Origin: an uncultured Psychrobacter sp.
GTDB taxonomy: Bacteria; Pseudomonadota; Gammaproteobacteria; Pseudomonadales; Moraxellaceae
Length of the DNA: 64,000 nucleotides
Direction of reading: 5' to 3'
NCBI RefSeq assembly: GCF_947500265.1
Contig: NZ_CANMRN010000001.1
Span: 434,001-498,000 of the forward strand
The translations under genes and the position numbers were made by a program. The notes beneath the pieces are model-generated. The model did not search any database. It had not been told where the DNA came from and worked only from the letters and a program-made list of their open reading frames with translations. The first letter of the stretch is position 1; every line of letters begins with the position of its first letter. This document shows, one piece after another, positions 1 to 7,408 of this stretch.

Positions 1-118
1 TCCAGTCATGACCGTTTTCAGGTTTGCCTAACGAAGTCATTTCACTGTTTAATACTTGTACTTCCATTTTAGGAAACGTAGTACCGGCTTGAATTTTTTG
101 AGCATAATCTGTTGACAT
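1..118 (-). CDS. Peroxiredoxin/redoxin-like protein, N-terminal part
   Basis: Only the first 39 codons are inside the window; the gene runs off the left edge on the minus strand. The visible N-terminus starts MSTDYAQKIQAGTTFPKMEV and resembles the opening of AhpC/TSA-type redoxins, but the catalytic cysteine region is outside the window. An AGGA Shine-Dalgarno lies just upstream of the ATG at 118. It follows three same-strand thiol-chemistry genes (YghU, DsbA-like, AhpD-like), which supports a peroxide or thiol stress role. The 187 bp between it and the yghU-like gene hold no recognised element. The family call rests on a short segment. Confidence 0.5.
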   Translation of the reverse strand, partial: MSTDYAQKIQAGTTFPKMEVQVLNSEMTSLGKPENGHDW

Positions 119-305
119 AGTTCTTATCCTTTTTAATAATATTTTTATGGTTAGTTGGTATTTAACAGCCTTACATTAGCAGTCTTAAGTGCAAAAGTAT
201 TGGATGTTTACAGTAGTCCCAAGTAGTAATAGGAAAAGTTAACATTACCTTTAAAATCAATTAATAAGACTACTTAAGTAAGCTAGTAAGTCATAGACAA
301 AGCGT

Positions 306-1193
306 CTATTTTTTTGCTTCTTCAGTTGTCTGAGCGTCTAGTTTATCTTGAGTTTTTAGCTCAAAATCTGAGGCGTCATGACGTTCGTGTAATTGCTCAG
401 CAGGTTCACCCCAAGTGCGATTTACCTTGCGACCACGTTGCACAGCAGGACGCTCTAAAATCTCAGTTGCCCAGCGACGCACATTTGGATAGCTCTCAAC
501 TTGTAGGAACTCTCCTGCATTATATGCTTCGCCTAGTATTAGATTGCCATACCAAGGCCAAGTGGCGATATCTGCAATCGTATACTCATCGCCACCTAGA
601 TAGCGATTTTCTGCAAGCTCTCGTTCTAGTACATCTAATTGGCGTTTTACTTCCATCGTGAATCGATTGATAGGGTACTCAAACTTTTCTGGTGCATAAA
701 AGTAAAAATGCCCAAAACCACCGCCCAAGTAAGGAGCAGAGCCTTGCAACCAGAAGAGCCAATTCATCACTTCAGTACGTGCTGCTGCATCTTTAGGCAG
801 TAGTTTTCCGAATTTTTCGGCAAGATAAAACAAAATAGCGCCACTCTCAAACACACGACTACCAGTCTCTGTATCCAAAAGCACAGGGATTTTTGAGTTT
901 GGATTTAGCTCAACGAAACCTGATGAGAACTGTCCACCTTCACCAATTTGAATCAGGTGCGCGTCGTACTCAGCTTCTGTCTCACCCAACGCCAATAATT
1001 CTTCGACCATAATGGTAACTTTTTGGCCATTAGGGGTGCCCATTGAGTAGATTTGCAACGGATGTTTGCCGCGAGGTAGATCTGCTTCATGCGTTGGGCC
1101 AGCGATAGGGCGGTTGACGCTTGCCCACTTACCGCCGCTTTCTGCATCCCATGTCCAGATGCTAGGTGGCTCGTAATGATTGGAGTTTGACAT
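306..1193 (-). CDS. yghU: YghU-like glutathione-dependent disulfide-bond oxidoreductase (GST family)
   Basis: The 295-aa protein matches YghU-type glutathione transferases in length and layout. A long N-terminal arm (about residues 1-45, with NRPIAGPTHEADLPRGKHPL) precedes a thioredoxin-like GST domain (about 46-130, with NPNSKIPVLLD and the ESGAIL glutathione-binding motif). An all-helical GST C-terminal domain follows (about 135-265, with the EYTIADIATWPW motif). The family is known to reduce disulfides and organic hydroperoxides with glutathione in the cytoplasm. It is the third gene of a minus-strand run AhpD-like, DsbA-like, yghU-like, peroxiredoxin, which fits an antioxidant operon. Start at ATG 1193. 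The family is clear; the true substrate is not. Confidence 0.88.
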   Translation of the reverse strand: MSNSNHYEPPSIWTWDAESGGKWASVNRPIAGPTHEADLPRGKHPLQIYSMGTPNGQKVTIMVEELLALGETEAEYDAHLIQIGEGGQFSSGFVELNPNSKIPVLLDTETGSRVFESGAILFYLAEKFGKLLPKDAAARTEVMNWLFWLQGSAPYLGGGFGHFYFYAPEKFEYPINRFTMEVKRQLDVLERELAENRYLGGDEYTIADIATWPWYGNLILGEAYNAGEFLQVESYPNVRRWATEILERPAVQRGRKVNRTWGEPAEQLHERHDASDFELKTQDKLDAQTTEEAKK

Positions 1194-1263
1194 AATGATG
1201 ATACCTTTTTATATACTGTGCTCAATAGAGGGTAATTGGTAAATCAGATCCAGTTTATTGTTT

Positions 1264-1917
1264 TTATTCTGGCATGTCTGCTAGTTGCTTTAAGATGTTT
1301 TTGTAGTTTTCTATACCTTGTGCGCCGCTCACCAGATGACGACCATTAAAGATAACGGATGGTACGCTTTGAACACCTTGCTGCTTTGAATGCTGTACGG
1401 CTTCACGTATCACATTGGCAAAGCGTTGATCTGTGATAACGGCGAGTGCTTCATTACGATCTAGTCCAATATCTGCTGCGACATCTGCCAGTACGGTACT
1501 GTCAGCCACGTTTTTATTATCAACGAAATGCGCAACGAACAATGCTTGTTTTAGGTCGTGCATACGTCCTTGCTGATCAGCCCAATGCAGCAATTGATGC
1601 GCATTAAAAGTATTGTAAGTACGAAACTCGTCGGTAAACTGAAAATTAAATCCAGCTTCTGCACCTGCTGCTGTCATTCTAGCTCGGTTCTCTTTAACGT
1701 CCTCAGCAGTCGTACCGTACTTCTCCATAATATGCTCACGATAGTTTCGTCCTCCGTGCGGCGTATTAGGATTTAATTCAAATGGGTGCCAATGAATCTC
1801 GTGCGGCGTGTTGGTTTGCTTTAATGCCTTGGCCAGTTGACTATAGCCGATAGCGCACCAAGGGCATACAACGTCTGACACGATGTCTATTCGTAAAGGG
1901 TTTTTTGCCTGTTCCAT
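1264..1917 (-). CDS. DsbA-family oxidoreductase (FrnE/HCCA isomerase-like)
   Basis: A protein of 217 aa counted from ATG 1917. That start has a GAGAG ribosome site upstream, whereas the open frame continuing to 1995 has none and adds an atypical segment. The active site is C18-P-W-C21 followed by AIGYSQL, typical of the FrnE/DsbA-like thioredoxin-fold branch. Further family marks are HPFELNP, FRTYNTFNAHQLLHWA and VQSVPSVIFNGRHLVSGAQ, the last carrying the cis-proline before VIFNG. There is no signal peptide, so it is probably a cytoplasmic thiol oxidoreductase. It lies between an AhpD-like gene and a yghU-like gene on the same strand, consistent with disulfide or peroxide stress. The substrate is unknown. 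Confidence 0.82.
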   Translation of the reverse strand: MEQAKNPLRIDIVSDVVCPWCAIGYSQLAKALKQTNTPHEIHWHPFELNPNTPHGGRNYREHIMEKYGTTAEDVKENRARMTAAGAEAGFNFQFTDEFRTYNTFNAHQLLHWADQQGRMHDLKQALFVAHFVDNKNVADSTVLADVAADIGLDRNEALAVITDQRFANVIREAVQHSKQQGVQSVPSVIFNGRHLVSGAQGIENYKNILKQLADMPE

Positions 1918-2027
1918 AGGATCTCTCATTAGCGATAAATTAAAATGAAAAACTGCTGCCCGAAGATGTTTCGAACAACAGTATGAAAACATCAAATGGA
2001 CTGTGTCAGCGTTAGCCGAAAAACGTA

Positions 2028-2582
2028 TTAGTCAGCTTTGTGCCATTCAAATTTCTGGAATGGTTTGTCGACTGGTGTGTTAGCTAGGTGATTCGTGTAG
2101 TTGCTCATGACTTTTTGAGCAGCACCAAGGATAACTTCAAGAATCTGACGCTTAGTGTAACCAGCATCTAAAAACGCTTGAACCGCGCTGTCATCAACGT
2201 TACCACGATTACGGACTACAGATAGTGTGAAGGTACGCAATGCTTCCAGTTTTTCAGTTGGTAGTGGCGTTTCATCACGTAATGCATCAGTGATAGCATC
2301 ATCTACTTTCATGCTCTTAGCAATACCAGTATGCGCAGGCACACAGTAATGGCAAGCATGTTCAACGTTGATAGTCTGCCATACCACAGTGGTTTCTTCA
2401 TCATCAAAGCTGCTGTCTAAAAACAGTTGATGTAGCTTTTGATAGCCCTCTAGCAAGCCAGGCGCTTCAGCCATCACAGCATGTAAATTAGGTACCATGC
2501 CAAATGCTTTGATAGAAGAATCCAGTAAGTCTTTGCTTTCTGCTGGGGCTGTGTCTTTATCGTGTAGAGTAAATTCGGTCAT
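2028..2582 (-). CDS. Carboxymuconolactone decarboxylase / AhpD-like alkylhydroperoxidase family
   Basis: The 184-aa protein carries a full AhpD-type redox motif E74-x2-C77-x2-C80-x3-H84 (within NVEHACHYCVPAH). These residues form the proton-relay and dithiol centre in AhpD-like peroxidases, so it is more likely a peroxidase than a true decarboxylase. It is all-helical in character and has no signal peptide. It is the first gene of the minus-strand thiol-defence run. Three 16-bp palindromes lie 95-201 bp upstream of its start, so it is probably controlled by the nearby TetR regulator. Its electron donor is unknown; the neighbouring DsbA-like protein or a GSH system are candidates. Confidence 0.8.
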   Translation of the reverse strand: MTEFTLHDKDTAPAESKDLLDSSIKAFGMVPNLHAVMAEAPGLLEGYQKLHQLFLDSSFDDEETTVVWQTINVEHACHYCVPAHTGIAKSMKVDDAITDALRDETPLPTEKLEALRTFTLSVVRNRGNVDDSAVQAFLDAGYTKRQILEVILGAAQKVMSNYTNHLANTPVDKPFQKFEWHKAD

Positions 2583-2676
2583 AATATAATTCCTAATAAT
2601 AGGTTTGAGATTTAGTGTGTTTTAGAGTTTTCATGCCCGCTTCAAAGTAGTCACTGATTTACATTTAATTATTGGC

Positions 2677-2783
2677 TTGAGTAGTTACTCAAAATTAGCA
2701 ACTTTGCTTAGTAAGCGAGTCAATAGAGACTACTATAAATGATATTGAGCAATCGCTCAATAATTATTTGAGTAATCGTTCAA
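2677..2783. promoter_or_regulatory. Cluster of three TetR-type operator-like palindromes
   Basis: Three related 16-bp sites occur: TTGAGTAGTTACTCAA (2677-2692), TTGAGCAATCGCTCAA (2745-2760) and TTGAGTAATCGTTCAA (2768-2783). The last two are 23 bp apart centre to centre. All follow TTGA(G/A)-N8-TCAA dyad symmetry. They lie in the 607-bp divergent spacer (2583-3189) between the AhpD-like gene and the GST gene; a fourth site is at 3025-3040. The TetR-family gene at 3993 is the obvious candidate regulator (inference). The rest of this spacer is AT-rich and I see no gene in it. Confidence 0.6.
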
Positions 2784-3024
2784 GTAAATTGTAATGGCTC
2801 AATTACATTCCTCTGCGTAATTAATACTACTCTATTAATATCAATATCTTAAGAAGGTAACACTGTGTAAGTAGTAAGAAAAAACAACGATAAAAATATT
2901 TTTTAACTTTAGTGGCTCTGTAGTACGAACAAGACTTATCGAAATGGAGCTGATCGACTTCATCCATTGCATGTAGAGAAAATAGTATTGATATGATGCT
3001 TATTATATCAATATATAACATTAC

Positions 3025-3040
3025 TTGAACGACCGTTCAT
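3025..3040. promoter_or_regulatory. Operator-like palindrome upstream of GST gene
   Basis: TTGAACGACCGTTCAT has strong dyad symmetry (TGAACG..CGTTCA) and matches the sites at 2677-2783 and 5757. It is 150 bp upstream of the GST start at 3190. It is probably part of the same TetR regulon. Confidence 0.55.
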
Positions 3041-3189
3041 TTGTGGTTATAGTGTATATCAGACAATAAAAATGTGCTTCAAATTTCGACGTCTATTTTT
3101 GTTATCTCATTACAGCTTTTATAGTCATTAGTATAGTCACTAGATTTGATAGTCATCAGACGACTGTCTTCATATAATAGGATAAAGTT

Positions 3190-3870
3190 ATGCTTAAATT
3201 TTATTTTCACCAAACGCCAAACCCAATGAAAGTAGCATTGTTTCTTGAAGAAACTGGGCTGCCTTATGAGCTTGTGGCAGTAGATACGCTAAAAGGTGAG
3301 CAGCATACGCCTGAGTACCGCGCTATCAACCCAAACGGCAAAACCCCAGCGCTCGAAGATGATGGCAAACGTGTATTCGACTCTACTGCTATCTTGATGT
3401 ACTTGTCCGAAAAGACAGGACAATTGGCAGGCAAGCCAGAAGACCGTAGCGAGATGCTGTCATGGCTCATGTTTATTGCATCAGGACTGGGTCCTTTTTC
3501 TGGTCAATCGGTGCACTTTAGACACAAAGCGCCAGAAAAAATCGCTTATGCCATCAATCGCTATCTTCGTGAAGCTGAGCGTCATTACGAAGTCCTAGAC
3601 ACCCACCTGCAAGATCGCGAATATTTCGTTGGGGATGAATACACAATTGCGGATATCTCTGCATGGGGCTGGATTGATAAGGCAGCGGTCGTACTAGGTG
3701 ATGCAGGATTGGATAATTATCCTAATCTAAAGCGTTGGTTTGCAAATATTGATGCCCGTCCTGCGGTACAAAAAGCCCGCGATATCCCTAAAGGTATTGA
3801 TTTTAAGACTGACTTTGATGATGTTGCAGCACGCGCACTTTATCCACAAAACTTTGATAAAAACAGTTAA
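3190..3870 (+). CDS. Glutathione S-transferase family protein
   Basis: The 226-aa protein has a standard GST fold. The N-terminal thioredoxin-like half (about 1-80) contains MLKFYFHQTPNPMKVALFLE, INPNGKTPAL and the FDSTAILMYL glutathione-binding segment. The helical C-terminal half (about 88-205) contains YFVGDEYTIADISAWGW and DARPAVQKA. It resembles the bacterial YfcG/Nu-like group, which often has disulfide reductase or peroxidase activity. An AGGAT ribosome site precedes ATG 3190. It is divergent from the AhpD-like operon across four operator-like palindromes and lies just upstream of the TetR gene on the same strand. Cytoplasmic; substrate unknown. Confidence 0.85.
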   Translation: MLKFYFHQTPNPMKVALFLEETGLPYELVAVDTLKGEQHTPEYRAINPNGKTPALEDDGKRVFDSTAILMYLSEKTGQLAGKPEDRSEMLSWLMFIASGLGPFSGQSVHFRHKAPEKIAYAINRYLREAERHYEVLDTHLQDREYFVGDEYTIADISAWGWIDKAAVVLGDAGLDNYPNLKRWFANIDARPAVQKARDIPKGIDFKTDFDDVAARALYPQNFDKNS

Positions 3871-3945
3871 TCGAAGCAAAGGCGGTCAATAAGCCTTATA
3901 ATATAAAAAGTGATTAAAACCAAGAACTAAGGTTGATTCTACAAA

Positions 3946-3975
3946 CTTTGCCTTAAAATAGGTTTTAAGGCAAAG
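3946..3975. repeat. Perfect 13-bp inverted repeat before the TetR ribosome site
   Basis: CTTTGCCTTAAAA (3946-3958) and its exact complement (3963-3975) are separated by the loop TAGG. No T-tract follows, so it is not a classical terminator for the GST gene. It ends 5 nt before the AAGGTG ribosome site of the TetR gene, and so could shape translation or serve as an autoregulatory site. Confidence 0.7.
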
Positions 3976-3992
3976 CTATTAAGGTGAAAATT

Positions 3993-4577
3993 ATGAGTGC
4001 TCCGATAAAATTCAATCGTGAGGATGTGATCGAAAAAGCCAAAAATCTCTACTGGGAAAAAGGCTATCACGCAACGTCGATGCGCAACCTACAAGATGTC
4101 GTCAACATGCATCCTGGCAGTATCTATGCAGCTTTTGGTAGCAAGGACAAGCTGTTTATAGAGTCATTAAATCGTTATGCAGCAGAAGGCGCAAAAAGGC
4201 TGGCCAATTGCATGGCACAAAAGGATACGGTGCTTGGTGGACTACGGCATTTTATTCACACTGTGATCGTGTGTAATAAGGCAACAGCACCAAGTGGTAT
4301 GTGTATGATCGTAAAAACGGTCGCTGAACTGACTCAAAATGACAGTCCAGAGCTACTGGCACACGCGACAGGAATTTTAGAAGGGATAGAGGCTTCATTT
4401 GCTACTTGGTTTGAGCAAGCTATTGAGAGCGGTGAAATCAGTGCACAAAAAGACGCGACTGAACTGGCACGCTATCTTCAGATTCAGATCATAGGTCTGA
4501 GGACGTATGCGCAGGTCACTAATGATAATGATGCGGTAGAGAAATATATCGATGATATTTTCAAAAATATCGTATAG
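3993..4577 (+). CDS. TetR/AcrR family transcriptional regulator
   Basis: A repressor-type protein of 194 aa counted from ATG 3993. That start is preceded by AAGGTG; a GTG at 3984 overlaps this ribosome site and is unlikely to be used. The N-terminal helix-turn-helix is clear: REDVIEKAKNLYWEKGYHAT, then SMRNLQDVVNMHPGSIYAAF and GSKDKLFIESL (about residues 8-55). The helical ligand-binding domain contains the cysteine-bearing segment APSGMCMIVKT. It sits between the GST gene and a convergent haloalkane dehalogenase, and TTGA-N8-TCAA palindromes flank this block on both sides. It is therefore the likely regulator of the thiol-defence and dehalogenase genes. The effector cannot be read from sequence. 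Confidence 0.85.
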   Translation: MSAPIKFNREDVIEKAKNLYWEKGYHATSMRNLQDVVNMHPGSIYAAFGSKDKLFIESLNRYAAEGAKRLANCMAQKDTVLGGLRHFIHTVIVCNKATAPSGMCMIVKTVAELTQNDSPELLAHATGILEGIEASFATWFEQAIESGEISAQKDATELARYLQIQIIGLRTYAQVTNDNDAVEKYIDDIFKNIV

Positions 4578-4655
4578 CAAGGTTGTGTAAAAAGCAGATT
4601 TTTTAGTTATGACAGCTCGCGAATTTTGTCGTTGACCAATCATCATAGTATTACT

Positions 4656-4695
4656 AAAAACCCTGATTGCTAGTACATTAGCGATCAGGGTTTTT
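4656..4695. terminator. Bidirectional terminator between TetR and dehalogenase genes
   Basis: AAAAACCCTGAT-TGC pairs with GC-GATCAGGGTTTTT around a short loop. The A-tract and T-tract on either side let it serve both convergent genes. Confidence 0.85.
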
Positions 4696-4703
4696 GTTAT
4701 CTA

Positions 4704-5621
4704 TTACTGTGCTTTTGGATTGTCATTGATGAACTTCAGCAGAAGCTCAGCCAACGTTTCGCCTTGGTCTTCTTGCAGGAAATGACCGCCATTGACAATA
4801 GTCGTATGATTTTGGCCTTTGGTACCAGGAATTAGCTTTTGCATGATGCGATCGCCGCCACCAGTTACAGGGTCAGAATCACTAAATAGTGTAATAAATG
4901 GCTTGCTCCATTTGCTTAGCACGACCCAAGCTGCTCGGTTGTTTTCTGAAGCAGGATCATCTGGTGTCGTGGGCACTAGGATAGGAAACTGTCTAGCACC
5001 TTCTTTATAGGACTCATCAGGGAAGGGTGCATCGTAAGCATCCAGTACAGCTTGAGACAATGTCGTTGTGGTACCGCTTTTGATGGTGCCTGCTACATTG
5101 AACTGCGGCGTCTCCTGAGAGAATTTCTGCCACTTGCGAAAGCCTTCGCCCGGATCGTGATCCCCAGTCGGTAGCATCGTGTTGCCTGCTGCGACGCGAT
5201 CGAATTTATCAGGATGCGCTGCTACTAAACGTAGACCGATTAAGCCGCCCCAATCTTGACAAAACAGTGTGATATTTTTTAAATCTAATTGATCAAGTAC
5301 CGATTGCATCCAATCGACATGGCGCTGATAAGTGTAGTCAGTACGTGATGCAGGTTTGTCTGAACGTCCAAACCCAGGAAGGTCTGGCGCGATAACGCGG
5401 TGTCCTGCTGCTGTTAGTATTGGAATGACTTTACGATACAGATAAGACCAAGAAGGCTCACCATGTAATAACAAGATAGGGTCGGCGTCGCTTGGACCTT
5501 CATCAAGGTAGTGTACGCGTAGCTCACCACCTTCTGTATCATCAACCATCAGATAGTTCGGTTCAAAATCGTAATCTTGCAAGTTAGCAAAATACGAATC
5601 AGGCGTCCTAAGTTTTTTCAT
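4704..5621 (-). CDS. dhmA: Haloalkane dehalogenase (DhmA/DpcA-like, HLD-I type)
   Basis: The 305-aa alpha/beta hydrolase hydrolyses carbon-halogen bonds of haloalkanes to alcohol plus halide. Visible catalytic residues are the nucleophile D123 in FCQDWGGLIGL, the halide-binding W124 next to it, the acid most likely D250 in FSDSDPVTGG, and the base H280 in NGGHFLQED. H53 and W58 are in the LLHGEPSW oxyanion motif. The cap domain is about 150-235. From memory it is close to the Psychrobacter cold-adapted enzyme DpcA. AAGGATG precedes the start. A TTGA-N8-TCAA palindrome lies 136 bp upstream, matching sites near the GST genes and suggesting shared TetR control. Confidence 0.9.
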   Translation of the reverse strand: MKKLRTPDSYFANLQDYDFEPNYLMVDDTEGGELRVHYLDEGPSDADPILLLHGEPSWSYLYRKVIPILTAAGHRVIAPDLPGFGRSDKPASRTDYTYQRHVDWMQSVLDQLDLKNITLFCQDWGGLIGLRLVAAHPDKFDRVAAGNTMLPTGDHDPGEGFRKWQKFSQETPQFNVAGTIKSGTTTTLSQAVLDAYDAPFPDESYKEGARQFPILVPTTPDDPASENNRAAWVVLSKWSKPFITLFSDSDPVTGGGDRIMQKLIPGTKGQNHTTIVNGGHFLQEDQGETLAELLLKFINDNPKAQ

Positions 5622-5756
5622 ATATCATCCTTGGGTTAGAAAAATAACAGTGCATTCTGGCACAGGTGTTAGACAGTCTATTAGAAGTGAGTCTCTGGGT
5701 GCTACTCGACTATCACTGGTAATTCTAGCGATAAGTCTATCTACCTATAGTCTATA

Positions 5757-5772
5757 TTGATTAAACGTTCAA
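5757..5772. promoter_or_regulatory. Operator-like palindrome upstream of haloalkane dehalogenase
   Basis: TTGATTAAACGTTCAA keeps the outer TTGA...TCAA arms and the right half CGTTCAA of the sites at 2768 and 3025. It lies between the dehalogenase start (5621) and the SIP gene end. Symmetry is weaker than at the other four sites. Confidence 0.45.
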
Positions 5773-5883
5773 AATGAAAACTATACCTTACAAACATTCG
5801 TTGCTGCAAACATTAATAGTGGATTCGCCAGTAGCATCCACTATATACAGGATAGGTTTTGAGTTTCATTTTATAAGGCTAAA

Positions 5884-7227
5884 CTAATCGTGACGCCAGT
5901 AGACCTTTACCACGACATCGGTACGACTTAGCTCAAGTCGGTCTTTCAGCAATGGGCGCAATGCTTTGGCAGTATTTGCTTCTAGCGCCCCCCAAACTTT
6001 ATCAATCTGTAGAGGATTATTAGTCAAATAGTCGCCCAATTTACTGTCAATTAGCGTGGCTAACTCTGCTCCTGAGTTTGGTTGATTGGTCACTATAGGC
6101 AATACGGTAAAATGATCATCCTTGCGGCTTTCAGTATCGCAATCATTATTAGTGTCACTGTCAGTATTGCTGTTGTCATTACCAATGTTATCAATGCCAC
6201 TGCGCATTTTTACAGTATCAAAATAGCTTTGATCGCCTGCATCTTGCGTCACGCAAATGACCAATGGTGGTGTAGGATTGTTCCATAGCTCTAGCAGTCG
6301 TGCTGCCGTTGGCATCGAGGTCTCATCGACAATCAGTACCGCTTGACCGTTTCGTAAGTGCTCTACCTTTTCTGGAAACTCTCGTTTTGTAACGACGGTC
6401 TCGCCCGCTTGTAGTGCTGCTGCCCAGTTGCCACCTGGTGTATCTCCATGCAAAAAAACATCGACCCATGCTCGTATTCCATTATCAGCTTGCCATGCTT
6501 TTCTCAAAGTGTAATAGCAGTGAGGACGAGCAGGGCGTACGTTTTCCTTATTGCTACCATTAGTTTTATAGTCACTAGCTTTATTGCCATCAGTGCTATC
6601 AGTCATCAATGCGTCGGTCATTGCATTGTGCTCTAAATCAAACAAGTAAGCGTAACCCGCTTCGTTGGTAGGTACTGACGTCGAGCTTGTGACGCCCTTA
6701 GCATTACTTAACTGAGCGGTATTATTTAATGGCGTATCACTATTTAATGACGGCATGCTCAATTCAAGGCGCAGCATATTTTTGCTGACTCTATAACTAC
6801 TTTGCACATCAAATATTTGCTTGGTCAGTTTGATTGTTTTTTTGCCTAGCTTTTTATCTGCTCTTTGTTTTAGCAAGATATATTGGGCTTGCAAATCATC
6901 AAGCTGGGAGATAGGTGCAGCAAAAGCGATAAAGAAAGTCTGGTTATGAAGCGAGTTATTTTGAGCGTCAGTTGATTGATTCTCTACGCCTTTTGGACAA
7001 GTCTGTATGGCAATACCTTCAGCATAAATATCAGTTATTTGGGCATCGACCAGATCCGATTCGGCGGTAGATAATGAGGTAAATGCACTCAAAAATCCAA
7101 GCAGTTCGTCGAGGTGCTCTTCATTAATATGAGCGACCACACTTGCTATTTCAGGATCGTTTAGAGAGGTGTATTGGCTGTTTTGGTTATCAGTGTTTTC
7201 TGTAGTAGCTAAAAGAAGGTTGGTCAT
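5884..7227 (-). CDS. Siderophore-interacting protein with N-terminal DUF2470-like domain
   Basis: Probably a cytoplasmic flavin-dependent ferric-siderophore reductase of 447 aa, counted from ATG 7227. A frame open to 7305 overlaps the Fur box and adds an unlikely segment. Residues about 25-75 (VAHINEEHLDELLGFLSAF) look like the DUF2470 domain seen in HugZ-type proteins. The FAD-binding part includes SSYRVSKNMLRLEL and, after a low-complexity insert, the YYTLRKAW flavin motif and DVFLHGDTPGGNWAAALQAG. The C-terminal SIP part has VLIVDETSMPTAARLLELW and ends VVVKVYWRHD. A second Asn/Asp/Ser-rich insert lies at about 6100-6200. Divergent from the FhuC-like gene across a Fur-box-like dyad, consistent with iron-starvation control. 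Confidence 0.82.
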   Translation of the reverse strand: MTNLLLATTENTDNQNSQYTSLNDPEIASVVAHINEEHLDELLGFLSAFTSLSTAESDLVDAQITDIYAEGIAIQTCPKGVENQSTDAQNNSLHNQTFFIAFAAPISQLDDLQAQYILLKQRADKKLGKKTIKLTKQIFDVQSSYRVSKNMLRLELSMPSLNSDTPLNNTAQLSNAKGVTSSTSVPTNEAGYAYLFDLEHNAMTDALMTDSTDGNKASDYKTNGSNKENVRPARPHCYYTLRKAWQADNGIRAWVDVFLHGDTPGGNWAAALQAGETVVTKREFPEKVEHLRNGQAVLIVDETSMPTAARLLELWNNPTPPLVICVTQDAGDQSYFDTVKMRSGIDNIGNDNSNTDSDTNNDCDTESRKDDHFTVLPIVTNQPNSGAELATLIDSKLGDYLTNNPLQIDKVWGALEANTAKALRPLLKDRLELSRTDVVVKVYWRHD

Positions 7228-7281
7228 ATAAATACTCGCAATCAACAGAGCGTTGAAATTAAAGTGAATGAGTTTATAGTT

Positions 7282-7306
7282 AATGATAATTGTTTTTGTT
7301 ATCATT
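7282..7306. promoter_or_regulatory. Fur box between SIP gene and FhuC-like operon
   Basis: The dyad AATGATAAT (7282-7290) / GTTATCATT (7298-7306) contains the 19-mer GATAATTGTTTTTGTTATC. By hand this matches the E. coli Fur consensus at 13 of 19 positions. It lies in a divergent promoter of iron-uptake genes. Confidence 0.7.
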
Positions 7307-7408
7307 TACGAGTAAAATCAATTTTTATTGTGGTTTGATCATCAAAAATCGGTCTATAACCGATGGCCGATAAACCATCATTTTTATGACATATTATTTT
7401 TATCAACA

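Noticed and set aside
1918-1995. Extended start of the DsbA-like protein
   Set aside because: No ribosome site, atypical residues; ATG 1917 has GAGAG upstream.
2827-3021. 64-aa minus-strand frame in the operator spacer
   Set aside because: AT-rich, no ribosome site, composition unlike a real protein; overlaps probable promoter region.
3157-3170. CAGACGACTGTCTT resembling the NemR-type operator
   Set aside because: One base shorter than the core and overlaps the GST ribosome-site region; match too weak to claim a third site.
3173-3178. TATAAT as a promoter for the GST gene
   Set aside because: Only 11 bp before the start codon and next to the Shine-Dalgarno; would give a leaderless transcript.
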